Shown: positions 28,033 through 37,837, counted from the stretch's first letter. The stretch is DNA of 64,000 bases from Bradyrhizobium sp. BTAi1 (GCF_000015165.1 NC_009485.1:4111501-4175500), one strand, 5' to 3'. Made by a program: numbers and translations. Notes: generated by a model from the sequence alone, not told the origin.

Positions 28033-29433
28033 ATGAATGGAACAGGGATGTTTGGGGTGAAGGTCGTCACCGCAGCGGCGGCTGCGGTCCTCGTGATGGC
28101 TTGCGCAGGCCCGACGCCTGCGTTGGCCGACACGATCGAGGCTGCGCTGGTGCGCGCCTATCAGAGCAACCCGCAGCTGAACGCGCAGCGAGCTCTCGTT
28201 CGCGCCACCGACGAAGGCGTGCCGCAGGCACTTTCGGGCTACCGGCCGAAGGTCAATCTTCAAGCATCGGGTGGAGTTCAGTATCAGGACGGGCAGGTCG
28301 CGCCCGGGACTGCGGCGGCCCATGGCCTATTGAGGCCCCGCAGCGTCGGCCTGACCGTGAACCAGACGCTTTACAACGGCCAGCAGACGGCGAACGGCGT
28401 CCGCAAGGCCGAGGCGAGTGTGTCGGGTCAGCGCGAGGCCCTCAGGGTGCTCGAACAGTCGGTGCTGCTGCAGGCTGCGACCATCTATATGGATTATCTG
28501 CGCGATGCGGCGATCGTCGAGGTTCAGCGCAGCAATACGCGGGTTCTGGAACAGACGCTCAAACAGACGCGCGATCGCTTCAATGTGGGCGAGGTCACGC
28601 GCACCGACGTTGCGCAGTCCGAAGCGCAACTCGCAGCCGGCCGCACGCAGCAACTGACGGCCGAATCCAATCTGACGGCCACGCGCTCGAACTTCCGCCG
28701 TATCATCGGCAACGATCCCGAGAACCTCGCGCCGGGCTCTCCCGTCGATCGTTACCTGCCGCCCTCGCTGCAGCAATCGATCGAGACGGCGCTGACCGAG
28801 AGCCCCAGCGTAACCTCGGCGATGTATGGCATCGACGTTCAATATCTGCAGGTCAAGATCAACGAAGGAGCCTTGCTGCCGACCGTGACCGTCCAGGCCT
28901 CGGCAACGCAGGCCTACGAATCGCAGCTGACCTCCTATCGCTCCTTCAGCGCCGGCGCGGCCGCACAGCTCACTGTGCCGATCTATCAGGGCGGCGGCGA
29001 ATATGCCTTGATCCGGCAGTCGAAGGAGACGCTGGCGCAGCAACGTCTCGCGCTCGAGCAGACCCGCGACCAGGTCCGGTCCGACGTGGTTTCGGCCTGG
29101 GGCAAGCTGCTCGCCGGCAAGGCGCAGGTGCAGTCGGCACAGGCGCAGGTGGCTGCCTCGGAAATCGCCCTGAACGGCGTTCGCGAGGAGGCCAAGGCCG
29201 GCCAGCGTACGACGCTCGACGTCCTCAACGCGCAGCAGGCGCTTGTCAATGCGCGGAACTCGCTTGTGAACGCCCAGCATGACCGCGTCGTTGCATCCTA
29301 CACCGTGCTGCAGACGGTCGGTCGCCTGTCGCCGCAAGTGCTGCGGCTGCCCACGACGACGTATGATCCAACCGTGCACTACCAGCAGATTCGTGACAGT
29401 TGGGCTGGCGTCCGCACTCCCGACGGCCGTTAG
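28033..29433 (+). CDS. tolC: TolC family type I secretion outer membrane protein
   Basis: 466 residues with a signal peptide ending PALAD. Two outer-membrane-efflux repeats form the trimeric channel-tunnel: TRDRFNVGEVTRTDVAQSEAQL in the first half and REEAKAGQRTTLDVLNAQQAL in the second, both classical TolC helical segments. ATG 28033 was chosen over TTG 28009 and ATG 28048. It would serve type I secretion systems and RND pumps, possibly alongside the NodT-like channel at 9497. It follows the PCMT-like gene and is itself followed by a strong hairpin. Confidence 0.9.
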   Translation: MNGTGMFGVKVVTAAAAAVLVMACAGPTPALADTIEAALVRAYQSNPQLNAQRALVRATDEGVPQALSGYRPKVNLQASGGVQYQDGQVAPGTAAAHGLLRPRSVGLTVNQTLYNGQQTANGVRKAEASVSGQREALRVLEQSVLLQAATIYMDYLRDAAIVEVQRSNTRVLEQTLKQTRDRFNVGEVTRTDVAQSEAQLAAGRTQQLTAESNLTATRSNFRRIIGNDPENLAPGSPVDRYLPPSLQQSIETALTESPSVTSAMYGIDVQYLQVKINEGALLPTVTVQASATQAYESQLTSYRSFSAGAAAQLTVPIYQGGGEYALIRQSKETLAQQRLALEQTRDQVRSDVVSAWGKLLAGKAQVQSAQAQVAASEIALNGVREEAKAGQRTTLDVLNAQQALVNARNSLVNAQHDRVVASYTVLQTVGRLSPQVLRLPTTTYDPTVHYQQIRDSWAGVRTPDGR

Positions 29434-29456
29434 TCGGATCTTAACTTCGATTCTTG

Positions 29457-29481
29457 ATCCCTCGGCCATTGGCCGAGGGAT
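29457..29481 (+). terminator. Terminator hairpin after tolC
   Basis: A perfect 11-bp stem (ATCCCTCGGCC / GGCCGAGGGAT) with an ATT loop lies 23 bp after the tolC stop and is followed by TTGCGTTTG, a modest T-rich tail. Confidence 0.7.
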
Positions 29482-29813
29482 TTGCGTTTGTGGCACATGC
29501 TCAGGTTGTGGTCGGCGGGCGACGCTTCTCCGTCAATTTCCGTGCTCCCCCGGTTGCGGGCGGCCGTTGCTTGCATTCAAATGTTGCCATGACATAGCCT
29601 CAAAATGGCCGCGGAACGATTCGCAGTGCGTCGGATGTTGTTCTAAGAATAGTCTCCGATCTGGTCAGTATCGTTCCGTTGTTTGCATCGATTGAGGCCG
29701 CGTCTGGGACAAGTCGGCATGACCACAGCGAAGTCCGAGCCACTTGGATCCGGCGTTTTTTGCATTCGCGCTAAGACGACGCGTGCGGCGGCGTCGCTGA
29801 TTTGGAGTCGGAA
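29482..29813. other. Intergenic stretch between tolC and popZ, about 330 bp
   Basis: No credible coding frame. It must include the promoter for popZ. No repeat or hairpin beyond the tolC terminator was seen. Confidence 0.45.
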
Positions 29814-30575
29814 ATGACGCAGCCTGCAAAGGTCCAAGAACCCTCGATGGAGGAGATTCTGGCGTCGATCCGGCGGATCATTGCCGATGATGAGGCCAAG
29901 CCCCCGGCAGCCGAAAAAGCTGCTGCACCTGAGCCCGCCAAGGCCGAGAAGCCGGCTGCGCCGGCACCGAAGCCTGTGATGAACGACGTTCCGCCGTCGA
30001 AGATTGCGGCGGCGGCTCCGGCGAAGGCTGTGCCTCCGCCGGCCCCTGCGCCGGCGCCCGCAAGTAACAGCCAGGACGACATTGACGCATTGCTGGCGGG
30101 TTTGGATGAAACGACTGCGCCGGCGGCCGAGGCTCCGCCGGCTGAACCTGAGCCTGATCCCGAACCTGAAGTACTTGAGTTGACGGACGACATGGCAGTG
30201 GCCCCACCGACCCCCGCTCCAGCCCCCGCAGCGGCTTCCTTCCGCAAGGTCGAGCCGCAGGACGATATCGAGTTCATTGAATCCGGACGTCTTGCCCGTA
30301 AAGCGCCGCAGCCTGCAGCGGCCCCGGCTTTCGAATCGGCCTTCGAGGCCATGCCGCCGAAGCAGCCGATCCTTGCGCCGTCCACGGTGAACGCCGTGGA
30401 GTCCGCGTTCAATGCGCTCGCCAATACCGTGTTGAGCAACAATGCCCGGACGCTCGAGGATCTGGTCAAGGAAATGCTGCGGCCGATGCTCAAATCGTGG
30501 CTTGATGACAATCTGCCGGCCCTGGTCGAGCGCATCGTCAAGGCGGAGATCGAGCGGGTCTCGCGCGGCCGCTAG
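29814..30575 (+). CDS. popZ: PopZ-like polar organising protein (DUF2497)
   Basis: 253 residues in the PopZ pattern. The short N-terminal helix is SMEEILASIRRIIADD. A long disordered Pro/Ala/Glu-rich linker runs about residues 30-150, followed by the conserved C-terminal oligomerisation helices LEDLVKEMLRPMLKSWLDDN and LPALVERIVKAEIERVSRGR. ATG 29814 has GGAG a few bases upstream and was chosen over TTG 29802. In Caulobacter PopZ forms a polar matrix that anchors ParB and cell-cycle proteins, and in alphaproteobacteria the gene is often beside valS, as here. Its linker is longer than in Caulobacter. Confidence 0.85.
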   Translation: MTQPAKVQEPSMEEILASIRRIIADDEAKPPAAEKAAAPEPAKAEKPAAPAPKPVMNDVPPSKIAAAAPAKAVPPPAPAPAPASNSQDDIDALLAGLDETTAPAAEAPPAEPEPDPEPEVLELTDDMAVAPPTPAPAPAAASFRKVEPQDDIEFIESGRLARKAPQPAAAPAFESAFEAMPPKQPILAPSTVNAVESAFNALANTVLSNNARTLEDLVKEMLRPMLKSWLDDNLPALVERIVKAEIERVSRGR

Positions 30576-30918
30576 CGGCGGATCTTGTCGCGCGGGCTGC
30601 CGGTCTCCTGACGCAGGCCGGCTGTTTTCGCGACCCGGTTCCTCACGCAAGAGGGCTGGCGTTGTCTCCGTTTGCCATCAATGTTCGCCGCCGCTGTTGA
30701 CTTGGCGGCGCGTGGCGGCTTTCTAGCCCGTTCAAGCTGATGCAGGCCCGGCGGATCGCAGCGTGCTCTCCCGAGAACGCGATCCCGGACCGGGCATCAG
30801 TCGAAAAATAGCCAAGTCCCAACAGCTTGCGTGAGCTTTTTCAGGTCGCGACCGAAGGCCAAGACGAGTTCCGCGATAGATGAATTGGACGGCCGGCCCT
30901 GCGCCCGCTGGAAATGTG
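30576..30918. other. Intergenic stretch between popZ and valS, about 340 bp
   Basis: No convincing gene on either strand. It should hold the valS promoter. No T-box or other riboswitch-like structure was recognised by eye. Confidence 0.4.
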
Positions 30919-33786
30919 ATGATCGACAAGAATTATCAGCCCGCCGACCTCGAAGGCCGCATGTCCCTGGTCTGGGAGGATGCGCGCGCATTCTCCGCCG
31001 GCCGTCCCGATCGCCGGGATGCCGATCCCTTTACGATCGTGATCCCGCCGCCCAACGTGACCGGCTCGCTGCACATGGGGCACGCACTCAACAATACGCT
31101 GCAGGACATCCTGTGCCGGTTCGAGCGGATGCGCGGCCGGGACGTGCTGTGGCAGCCGGGCACCGACCATGCGGGCATCGCCACCCAGATGGTGGTCGAG
31201 CGCCAGCTGATGGAACGCCAGCAGCCGGGCCGCCGCGAGATGGGTCGCGAGAAGTTCCTCGCACGCGTGTGGCAGTGGAAGGACGAGAGCGGCGGGACCA
31301 TCATCAACCAGCTCAAGCGCCTCGGCGCCTCCTGCGATTGGGGCCGCGAGCGCTTTACCATGGACGAGGGCCTGTCGAAGGCCGTCGTGAAGGTGTTCGT
31401 CGAGCTGCACCGCGCCGGCCTCATCTACAAGGACAAGCGGCTGGTCAACTGGGACCCGAAGCTGCTGACGGCGATCTCGGATCTCGAGGTGCAGCAGATC
31501 GAGGTCAAGGGCAACCTCTGGTACCTGCGCTATCCGATCGAGGGCAAAACCTTCAACCCCGAGGATCCGACCAGTTTCATCGTCGTGGCCACCACGCGTC
31601 CCGAGACGATGCTCGGCGACAGCGCGGTTGCCGTGCACCCGGATGACGAGCGCTATCAGCATCTCGTCGGCAAGCGCGTGATCCTGCCGCTGGTCGGCCG
31701 CGAGATCCCGATCGTCGCCGACACCTATTCCGATCCGGAGAAGGGCACTGGCGCGGTCAAGATCACGCCGGCGCATGACTTCAACGATTTCGAGGTCGGC
31801 CGCCGCCACGGCCTGCCGCAGATCAGCATTCTCGACCGCGAGGGCTGCATCGCCCTCGTCGACAACGAGGACTATCTGCGCGGGCTGCCCGAGGGCTCGG
31901 AGGAGTTTGCGCGGGAGTTCCACGGCGTCGAGCGCTTCGCCGCGCGCAAGAAGATCCTGGAGCGGCTGGAGACCTTCGGCTTCCTCGAGCGCGTCGAGCC
32001 CAACACCCACATGGTGCCGCATGGCGACCGCTCCGGCGTCGTCATCGAGCCGTACCTCACCGACCAGTGGTATGTCGACGCCAAGACGCTGGCAAAGCCG
32101 GCGATTGCCGCCGTCAAGTCAGGCGCGACGACGTTCGTGCCGCGCAACTGGGAGAAGACCTATTTCGAGTGGATGGAGAACATCCAGCCCTGGTGCATCT
32201 CGCGCCAGCTGTGGTGGGGCCATCAGATCCCGGCCTGGTACGGTCCCGACGGCAAGGTGTTCGTCGCTGAGACCGAGGAGGAGGCCGTCAGCCACGCCAT
32301 TGCGTACTATGTCGAGCAGGAGGTCATCACGGCCGAGCAGGGCCGCGCAATGGCCCTCGACCGCAACAAGCGCGCGGGCTTCATCACACGTGATGAAGAT
32401 GTTCTCGACACCTGGTTCTCCTCGGCGCTGTGGCCGTTCTCGACGCTTGGCTGGCCGGACGATACGCCGGAGGTGAAGCGCTACTACCCGACCAACGTGC
32501 TGGTCACCGGCTTCGACATCATCTTCTTCTGGGTCGCCCGCATGATGATGATGGGCCTGCACTTCATGAAGGAGGTGCCGTTCTCGACTGTCTACATCCA
32601 CGCGCTCGTCCGTGACGAGAAGGGCGCCAAGATGTCGAAGTCGAAGGGCAACGTCATCGATCCCTTGGCACTGATCGACGAGCACGGCGCCGACGCGCTG
32701 CGCTTCACGCTCGCGGCGATGGCCGCCCAAGGCCGCGACATCAAGCTGTCGACCCAGCGCGTCGACGGCTACCGCAAGTTCGCCAACAAGCTCTGGAACG
32801 CCAGCCGCTTTGCCGAGATGAACGGCTGCACGGTGCCGGTGGGCTTCGATCCGGCCTCCGCCAAGGAGACGCTCAACCGCTGGATCGCCCATGAGGCCGC
32901 CGCTGCCACGCGCGAGGTCACCGAGGCCCTGGAGGCCTATCGCTTCAACGATGCGGCGAACGCCATCTACCGCTTTGTCTGGGACGTCTATTGCGACTGG
33001 TATGTCGAGCTCGCCAAGCCGACTTTGCTCGGCGAGGACAGCCCGGCCAAGGCCGAGACCCGCGCCATGGTCGCCTGGGCGCGCGACGAGATCCTCAAGC
33101 TGCTGCATCCCTTCATGCCTTTCATCACCGAGGCGCTGTGGGAATCGACCGCCAAGCGCGACGGCCTGCTGACCCTGTCGCCCTGGCCGCATCGCACGGA
33201 CGTGCCGACCGTCGCCGAGATTGCCGCGCTGTCGGCCGCGAGCTTCGGCGATCCGCTGGTGCCGCCGGTCCTGGTCGCGTTCAACGCCGCCAGCTTCAAG
33301 GACGAGGCGGCCGAGGCCGAGATCGGCTGGGTGGTCGATCTCGTCACGGCGATCCGCTCGGTCCGGGCCGAGATGAACATCCCGCCCGCGACCCTGATGC
33401 CGCTGGCGCTGGTCGGTGCGTCCGCCGAGACGAAAGAGCGCGCGCCGCGCTGGAGCGACGTGATCAAACGGCTTGCGCGCCTTTCGGACATCTCGTTCGC
33501 CGACACCGCGCCTGAGGGGGCTGCTCAACTCGTGGTGCGTGGCGAGGTGGCGGCCCTGCCGCTCAAGGGCGTCGTCGATCTCGCCGCCGAGCGCACCCGC
33601 TTGGCCAAGGAAATCGCCAAGGCCGACGCCGATATCGAGCGGGTCGACAAGAAGCTTGGCAACGAGAAGTTCGTCGCCAACGCGCCGGAAGAGCTCGTCG
33701 AGGAAGAGAAGGAAAAGCGCGAGGCGGCGCTGGCCCGCAAGGCCAAGTTCCAGGACGCGCTGTCGCGGCTGCAGGGCGTGGGGTAG
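30919..33786 (+). CDS. valS: Valyl-tRNA synthetase
   Basis: Class I aminoacyl-tRNA synthetase charging tRNA-Val, 955 residues. The HIGH-type motif is PPPNVTGSLHMGHAL (LHMGH at 51-55) and the KMSKS loop is at 571-575. The editing domain carries the TTRPETMLGD segment that hydrolyses mischarged threonine. The C-terminal coiled-coil arm (AERTRLAKEIAKADADIERV...) is present, as expected for bacterial ValRS. ATG 30919 (MIDKNYQPAD) is preferred to 30880, which would add a non-conserved MNWTAGPAPAGNV. Confidence 0.96.
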   Translation: MIDKNYQPADLEGRMSLVWEDARAFSAGRPDRRDADPFTIVIPPPNVTGSLHMGHALNNTLQDILCRFERMRGRDVLWQPGTDHAGIATQMVVERQLMERQQPGRREMGREKFLARVWQWKDESGGTIINQLKRLGASCDWGRERFTMDEGLSKAVVKVFVELHRAGLIYKDKRLVNWDPKLLTAISDLEVQQIEVKGNLWYLRYPIEGKTFNPEDPTSFIVVATTRPETMLGDSAVAVHPDDERYQHLVGKRVILPLVGREIPIVADTYSDPEKGTGAVKITPAHDFNDFEVGRRHGLPQISILDREGCIALVDNEDYLRGLPEGSEEFAREFHGVERFAARKKILERLETFGFLERVEPNTHMVPHGDRSGVVIEPYLTDQWYVDAKTLAKPAIAAVKSGATTFVPRNWEKTYFEWMENIQPWCISRQLWWGHQIPAWYGPDGKVFVAETEEEAVSHAIAYYVEQEVITAEQGRAMALDRNKRAGFITRDEDVLDTWFSSALWPFSTLGWPDDTPEVKRYYPTNVLVTGFDIIFFWVARMMMMGLHFMKEVPFSTVYIHALVRDEKGAKMSKSKGNVIDPLALIDEHGADALRFTLAAMAAQGRDIKLSTQRVDGYRKFANKLWNASRFAEMNGCTVPVGFDPASAKETLNRWIAHEAAAATREVTEALEAYRFNDAANAIYRFVWDVYCDWYVELAKPTLLGEDSPAKAETRAMVAWARDEILKLLHPFMPFITEALWESTAKRDGLLTLSPWPHRTDVPTVAEIAALSAASFGDPLVPPVLVAFNAASFKDEAAEAEIGWVVDLVTAIRSVRAEMNIPPATLMPLALVGASAETKERAPRWSDVIKRLARLSDISFADTAPEGAAQLVVRGEVAALPLKGVVDLAAERTRLAKEIAKADADIERVDKKLGNEKFVANAPEELVEEEKEKREAALARKAKFQDALSRLQGVG

Positions 33787-33797
33787 CTCCGCTCTCT

Positions 33798-33885
33798 CCG
33801 TCGTCATTGCGAGCGCAGCGAAGCAATCCAGGGTCCCGCGCGTAGCCCTGGATCGCTTCGTCGCTTACGCTCCTCGCGATGACGG
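33798..33885. repeat. Imperfect palindromic repeat (GTCAT-ended REP-like element)
   Basis: Two arms of about 36-40 bp are imperfect inverted copies: GTCATTGCGAGCGCAGCGAA on the left and the complement of TTCGTCGCTTACGCTCCTCG plus CGATGAC on the right, with GATTGCTT/CCAGGG sequences in the inner part. It follows valS by 11 bp and runs into the 3' end of the convergent glycosylase gene. Two similar elements occur at 36131 and 58251. Confidence 0.8.
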
Positions 33886-34455
33886 AGGAAACGGCTTGCT
33901 CAGGAAGCGCGAGCCCTTCAGGCCGAACCGCCAGGGCAGCTCGACCGCCTTGGTGATGCCGATGCGGACGCCGGTGACGACCTCGACATCGGCCGGGCGC
34001 GCGAACAGCTCGATCGGTTGACGATCCAGCGGCAGGCCGTTGTGCGCAATCGTGATCCCCATCGCCTCCGTCAGCTTGCCGGGCCCTGAGCACAGCGCCC
34101 TGACATCCTCCAGCCGGCGCCGCCGCTGCATCTCGTCGACGCCGAGCGTCGGCTCGATCGCCCGGATCAACACCGCGCTGGCCGAGCCCTCGGCCTCGCA
34201 AACGAAATTCACGCACCAGTGAATGCCGTAGGAGCGGTAGACATAGGCAAAGCCGGGCGGGCCGAACATCACCTGGTTGCGCGGCGTCGGCCCGCGGAAC
34301 GAATGCGCCGCCGGGTCGGTGTGGTGATACGCCTCGACCTCGACGATCACGCCCCCGACGCCGTCGACCAGGAACGTCGCCCCGATCAGCTCCGGCGCGA
34401 CCTCCAGCACGGCGCGGGCGAAAAACGCCCGGGTGAGTCGTTGGCCTGCGGCCAT
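33865..34455 (-). CDS. mpg: 3-methyladenine DNA glycosylase (Mpg/AAG type)
   Basis: Base-excision repair enzyme removing alkylated purines. 196 residues. Family landmarks are LTRAFFARAVLEVAPELIG at the N-terminus, IVEVEAYHHTDPAAHSF with the catalytic-region glutamate, RNQVMFGPPGFAYVYRSYGIHW, and PGKLTEAMGI. Start 34455 (MAAGQRLT) fits the family; an upstream in-frame ATG adds a non-conserved Lys/Pro stretch. The last seven or so codons and the stop lie inside the palindromic repeat, so the C-terminus (PPSSRGA) was probably supplied by repeat insertion. Confidence 0.88.
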   Translation of the reverse strand: MAAGQRLTRAFFARAVLEVAPELIGATFLVDGVGGVIVEVEAYHHTDPAAHSFRGPTPRNQVMFGPPGFAYVYRSYGIHWCVNFVCEAEGSASAVLIRAIEPTLGVDEMQRRRRLEDVRALCSGPGKLTEAMGITIAHNGLPLDRQPIELFARPADVEVVTGVRIGITKAVELPWRFGLKGSRFLSKPFPPSSRGA

Positions 34456-34638
34456 CGGCCGAGGCCGTGAAACTCCGGGGGATTTTGCCGGTTTTTGCGC
34501 CATTCTCGAGAAAATCCGCCGCGATGAGCGCTGTTCCGCGCTGCCCATATCTGCCATGCCCTGGTATCCTCGGCCAGCCGGTTGCGGCGCGCCCCGGCAC
34601 GGAATAGCTAGGGCGCAACAGAGGTTTGCCAGGTCCCC

Positions 34639-35598
34639 ATGGTCACCATCGTCGACACGCTCTCGAACACGCCGCTGCGCCCGCGCCACCCCGAAAAAGC
34701 GAACCGGCCGGATTCCATCTCGCCGGCGAAACCCAGCTGGATTCGCGTCAAGGCGCCGACCACCCGCGGCTATGCCGACACCCGCAATATCGTGCGCGAG
34801 AACGGCCTCGTGACCGTGTGCGAGGAGGCGGGCTGCCCGAACATCGGCGAGTGCTGGGACAAGAAGCACGCCACCTTCATGATCATGGGCGACACCTGCA
34901 CGCGGGCCTGCGCCTTCTGCAACGTCAAGACCGGCCTGCCGGCCGCGCTCGACGCCGGTGAGCCTGAGCACGTTGCGGAAGCCACCTTCAAGCTCGGCCT
35001 CGCCCATGTCGTCGTCACCTCGGTCGACCGCGACGATCTCGCGGATGGCGGCGCCGCCCATATCGCCGCGACCATCCGCGCCATTCGCGCGACATGCCCG
35101 ACCACCACGATCGAGGTGCTGACTCCGGACTTTCTCCGCAAGGACGGTGCGCTGGAGCAGGTCGTCGCGGCAAAGCCCGACGTCTTCAACCACAATCTCG
35201 AAACCGTGCCGTCGCGCTATCTCTCGGTTCGTCCGGGCGCCCGCTACTTCCACTCGATCCGACTGCTGCAGCGGGTCAAGGAGATCGATCCCACCATCTT
35301 CACCAAATCCGGCATCATGGTCGGCCTGGGCGAGCAGCGCCACGAGGTGTTGCAGGTGATGGATGATCTGCGCTCGGCCGAAGTCGATTTTCTGACGATC
35401 GGGCAGTATCTGCAGCCGACCAAGAAACACCACGCCGTGATGGCCTATGTCACGCCGGAGGAGTTTTCCAACTACGAGACCGTTGCCTACACCAAGGGCT
35501 TCCTGATGGTGTCGGCGAGTCCGCTCACGCGCTCGTCGCATCATGCCGGCGAGGACTTCGCCAAGCTGAAGGCCGCGCGCGACGCGCTCGCGCGCTGA
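34639..35598 (+). CDS. lipA: Lipoyl synthase
   Basis: Radical-SAM enzyme inserting two sulfurs into octanoylated E2 and GcvH subunits to make lipoyl groups. 319 residues. Auxiliary-cluster cysteines C61, C66, C72 are in CEEAGCPNIGEC; radical-SAM cysteines C87, C91, C94 in CTRACAFC; the C-terminal auxiliary-cluster serine motif reads RSSHHAGEDF. ATG 34639 gives the usual alphaproteobacterial length. The Coq10-like gene follows after 10 bp, an arrangement common in Rhizobiales. Confidence 0.96.
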   Translation: MVTIVDTLSNTPLRPRHPEKANRPDSISPAKPSWIRVKAPTTRGYADTRNIVRENGLVTVCEEAGCPNIGECWDKKHATFMIMGDTCTRACAFCNVKTGLPAALDAGEPEHVAEATFKLGLAHVVVTSVDRDDLADGGAAHIAATIRAIRATCPTTTIEVLTPDFLRKDGALEQVVAAKPDVFNHNLETVPSRYLSVRPGARYFHSIRLLQRVKEIDPTIFTKSGIMVGLGEQRHEVLQVMDDLRSAEVDFLTIGQYLQPTKKHHAVMAYVTPEEFSNYETVAYTKGFLMVSASPLTRSSHHAGEDFAKLKAARDALAR

Positions 35599-35608
35599 TC
35601 GAGACGAG

Positions 35609-36082
35609 ATGCCGAGATTTTCCAACAAGCGGCGCGTGCCGCACACGGCCGACCAGATGTTCGACCTCGTCGCCGATGTCGAGCGCTACCCTGAATTCGT
35701 GCCGCTGTGCGAGCGGCTGGTGGTGCGGCAGCGCAGCCAGAAGCCCGATGGTCTCGAGGTGATCGTCGCCGACATGACGGTATCGTTCAAGCTGGTCAAG
35801 GAGACCTTCACCAGCCGCGTCACGCTCGACCGTGCGGGACGCAAGATCCTGGTCGAATATGTCAGCGGGCCGTTTTCGAGCCTCGAGAACCGCTGGAGCT
35901 TCGAGCCGCGCGAGCAGAGCGCCTGCGAGGTGACGTTCTTCATCGCCTATGAGTTCAAGAGCCGCATGCTGGCGATGCTGATGGGCTCGATGTTCGACAC
36001 CATCTTCGCGCGCATGTCGGCGGCGTTCGAAAAGCGCGCCGATGCGATCTACGGCCGCAAGCCGGCGGTGTCGTCGACGTAA
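35609..36082 (+). CDS. Coq10/RatA-type START-domain protein
   Basis: 157 residues of the polyketide-cyclase/START fold: MPRFSNKRRVPHTADQMFDLVADVERYPEFVPLC at the start, ENRWSFEP in the middle, and the C-terminal helix MFDTIFARMSAAFEKRA. In mitochondria and alphaproteobacteria Coq10 proteins bind ubiquinone and support respiration, while E. coli RatA has been described as a ribosome-associated toxin. The placement 10 bp after lipA favours the respiratory-lipid role. Function is by family only. Confidence 0.85.
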   Translation: MPRFSNKRRVPHTADQMFDLVADVERYPEFVPLCERLVVRQRSQKPDGLEVIVADMTVSFKLVKETFTSRVTLDRAGRKILVEYVSGPFSSLENRWSFEPREQSACEVTFFIAYEFKSRMLAMLMGSMFDTIFARMSAAFEKRADAIYGRKPAVSST

Positions 36083-36130
36083 GGTCGCATCGCTCGCCGA
36101 TTGTCGACCTCGGTCGGCGCCTCACCCTCA

Positions 36131-36290
36131 GTCGTCATCCCCGCGCAAGCGGGGATCCATCACCACAGGATCGCGTGTGGCGGCACGCCCGTGACTCCGA
36201 TCTCGTTCTACCACATCTGCTGCGGCGTATGGGTCCCGGGTCAGCGCCTGCGCGGCGCCTCGCGCCGCTGTGGCTTGCCCGGGACGACAC
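36131..36290. repeat. REP-like palindromic region
   Basis: A strong hairpin ATCCCCGC-GCAA-GCGGGGAT (36137-36156) begins just after GTCGTC, in the GTCATCCCCGC form common in alphaproteobacterial genomes. Toward 36230-36290 there is GGGTCCCGGG and a matching TGCCCGGGACGACA, so the whole segment looks like one composite palindromic element between the convergent Coq10-like and chemoreceptor genes. Confidence 0.65.
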
Positions 36291-36368
36291 CGCGTTTGAA
36301 GCTGGCGCCTCCCAACTCGTAGCTCCGCAGCGCTGCTTGACGCGACGTGATACGTGGACGATCGAACC

Positions 36369-37631
36369 CTACGCCGCCTGCACGGCGTTCAAAAAGTCCT
36401 TCACCTTGCTGCGCAGCTCGTCGGCGTGCCTGGCGAGCTGGCCCGCCGCGCCCAGCATCTGCCGGGCGGCGCCGCCGGCGGATTCCACCGTCTGGCTGAC
36501 CGAGCCGATATTGGTGGCGACCTCGCGCGTGCCGCTGGCGGCCTGGCTGACCGAGCGCGCGATCTCCTGGGTGGCGTGGCCCTGCTGGTCGACGGCGGTC
36601 GCGATCGTCTTGGCGATCTCGCTGATCTGGCCGATGGTCCCGCCGATGCCCTGGATCGCCGCGACCGTGTCGCTGGTCGCGCGCTGCATGGCGCTGATAT
36701 GGGCCGAGATCTCGTCGGTTGCTTTCGCGGTCTGGCTCGACAGGCTCTTCACCTCCGAGGCGACCACGGCGAAGCCGCGGCCGGCATCGCCGGCGCGCGC
36801 CGCCTCGATGGTCGCGTTCAGCGCCAGCAGGTTGGTCTGGCTCGCAATGGCGTTGATCATGTCGGTCACGGCGCCGATCTTGGCCGCGGCATCCGCCAGG
36901 CTGTTGACCAGGTCGTTGGTCCGCGACGAGGCCTCGACCGCCTCTGAGGCGATCGTCGAGGAGGTCGCGACTTGGCGGTTGATCTCGCTGACCGAGCTCG
37001 ACAGCTCCTCGGTCGCGCCGGCGACAGACTGGACGTTGGAGGAGGCGGAGTTGGACGCCGAAGCCACCAGCGCCACGCGCTGCGCGGCCTGGTCGGCAGT
37101 CGCGGTCAGCGAGGCGGCCGTCGTTTCCACCTCGCGAGAGGCGCCGGAAATGGCATTGGCGATCGCGCCGACGCTGGTCTCGAAATCCTTGGCGATCCGG
37201 TCGAGCGCGCGCTTCTTCTCCTCGCGGGCGGCGACCAGATCCGAGAGATCGCGGCGGAAGCTCATGACGTAGGTCTGGCCCTCGACCTGCGTCGGCACCA
37301 GCGTGATCTGCACCAGGGCCGGGCTGCCGTCGGCGCGCTTGGTGGTCCACTCGAAGCTGGCATGGCCCTCGCGCCTGGCTTGGGCGTCCATCTCGCGCAC
37401 CATGTCGGCGGACCGCTTGCCGTTCGGCTGGAACTCCGGCGCCATCGTGGCGGGCGAGCGCGACAGCAGGTCCTGCTTGCTGCGGAAGCCGCCGAAACGG
37501 ACTGCCGTTTCGTTGCAGGCGATGATCTTGCCCTCGGACATCACCAGAATGGCATCGCGATTGCGTTCGAAGACTTCGGTCATCAAGAGGTTGTGCGCGC
37601 GATCAGCCGACTTGCCGGAGAAGAAAGCCAT
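36369..37631 (-). CDS. Soluble PAS-containing methyl-accepting chemotaxis protein
   Basis: 420 residues with no membrane segment. An N-terminal PAS domain (about 15-120: ERNRDAILVMSEGKIIACNETAVRFGG ... DGSPALVQITLVPTQVEGQTYVMSFRRDL) is followed by the signalling coiled coil. The CheA/CheW-contact hairpin tip reads INAIASQTNLLALNATIEAARAGDAGRGFAVVASEVKSL. Start 37631 (MAFFSGKS) was chosen because the upstream in-frame stretch is hydrophobic and not family-like. A cytoplasmic sensor of redox, oxygen or a small ligand is likely. No other chemotaxis gene is adjacent; cas9 and its RNA lie upstream. Confidence 0.86.
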   Translation of the reverse strand: MAFFSGKSADRAHNLLMTEVFERNRDAILVMSEGKIIACNETAVRFGGFRSKQDLLSRSPATMAPEFQPNGKRSADMVREMDAQARREGHASFEWTTKRADGSPALVQITLVPTQVEGQTYVMSFRRDLSDLVAAREEKKRALDRIAKDFETSVGAIANAISGASREVETTAASLTATADQAAQRVALVASASNSASSNVQSVAGATEELSSSVSEINRQVATSSTIASEAVEASSRTNDLVNSLADAAAKIGAVTDMINAIASQTNLLALNATIEAARAGDAGRGFAVVASEVKSLSSQTAKATDEISAHISAMQRATSDTVAAIQGIGGTIGQISEIAKTIATAVDQQGHATQEIARSVSQAASGTREVATNIGSVSQTVESAGGAARQMLGAAGQLARHADELRSKVKDFLNAVQAA

Positions 37632-37837
37632 GGGGGGTCCCGAATCCACTGTCAGAGAAGATTGAATCAGAGCTAGCAGGACAAAATTAACCAAAACCTT
37701 CGTGGCGCAGGCGCGCGGAAGAAATCGCCGGACGTCTCAGCCGCCGGACAATCACGGGGACGCCTTTCCCGCAGATCGAGGCGGCGCAGCCGGCGAGTGA
37801 AGTTTCATGCGCGATCAGCGATACGGCCAAGTTGCGC

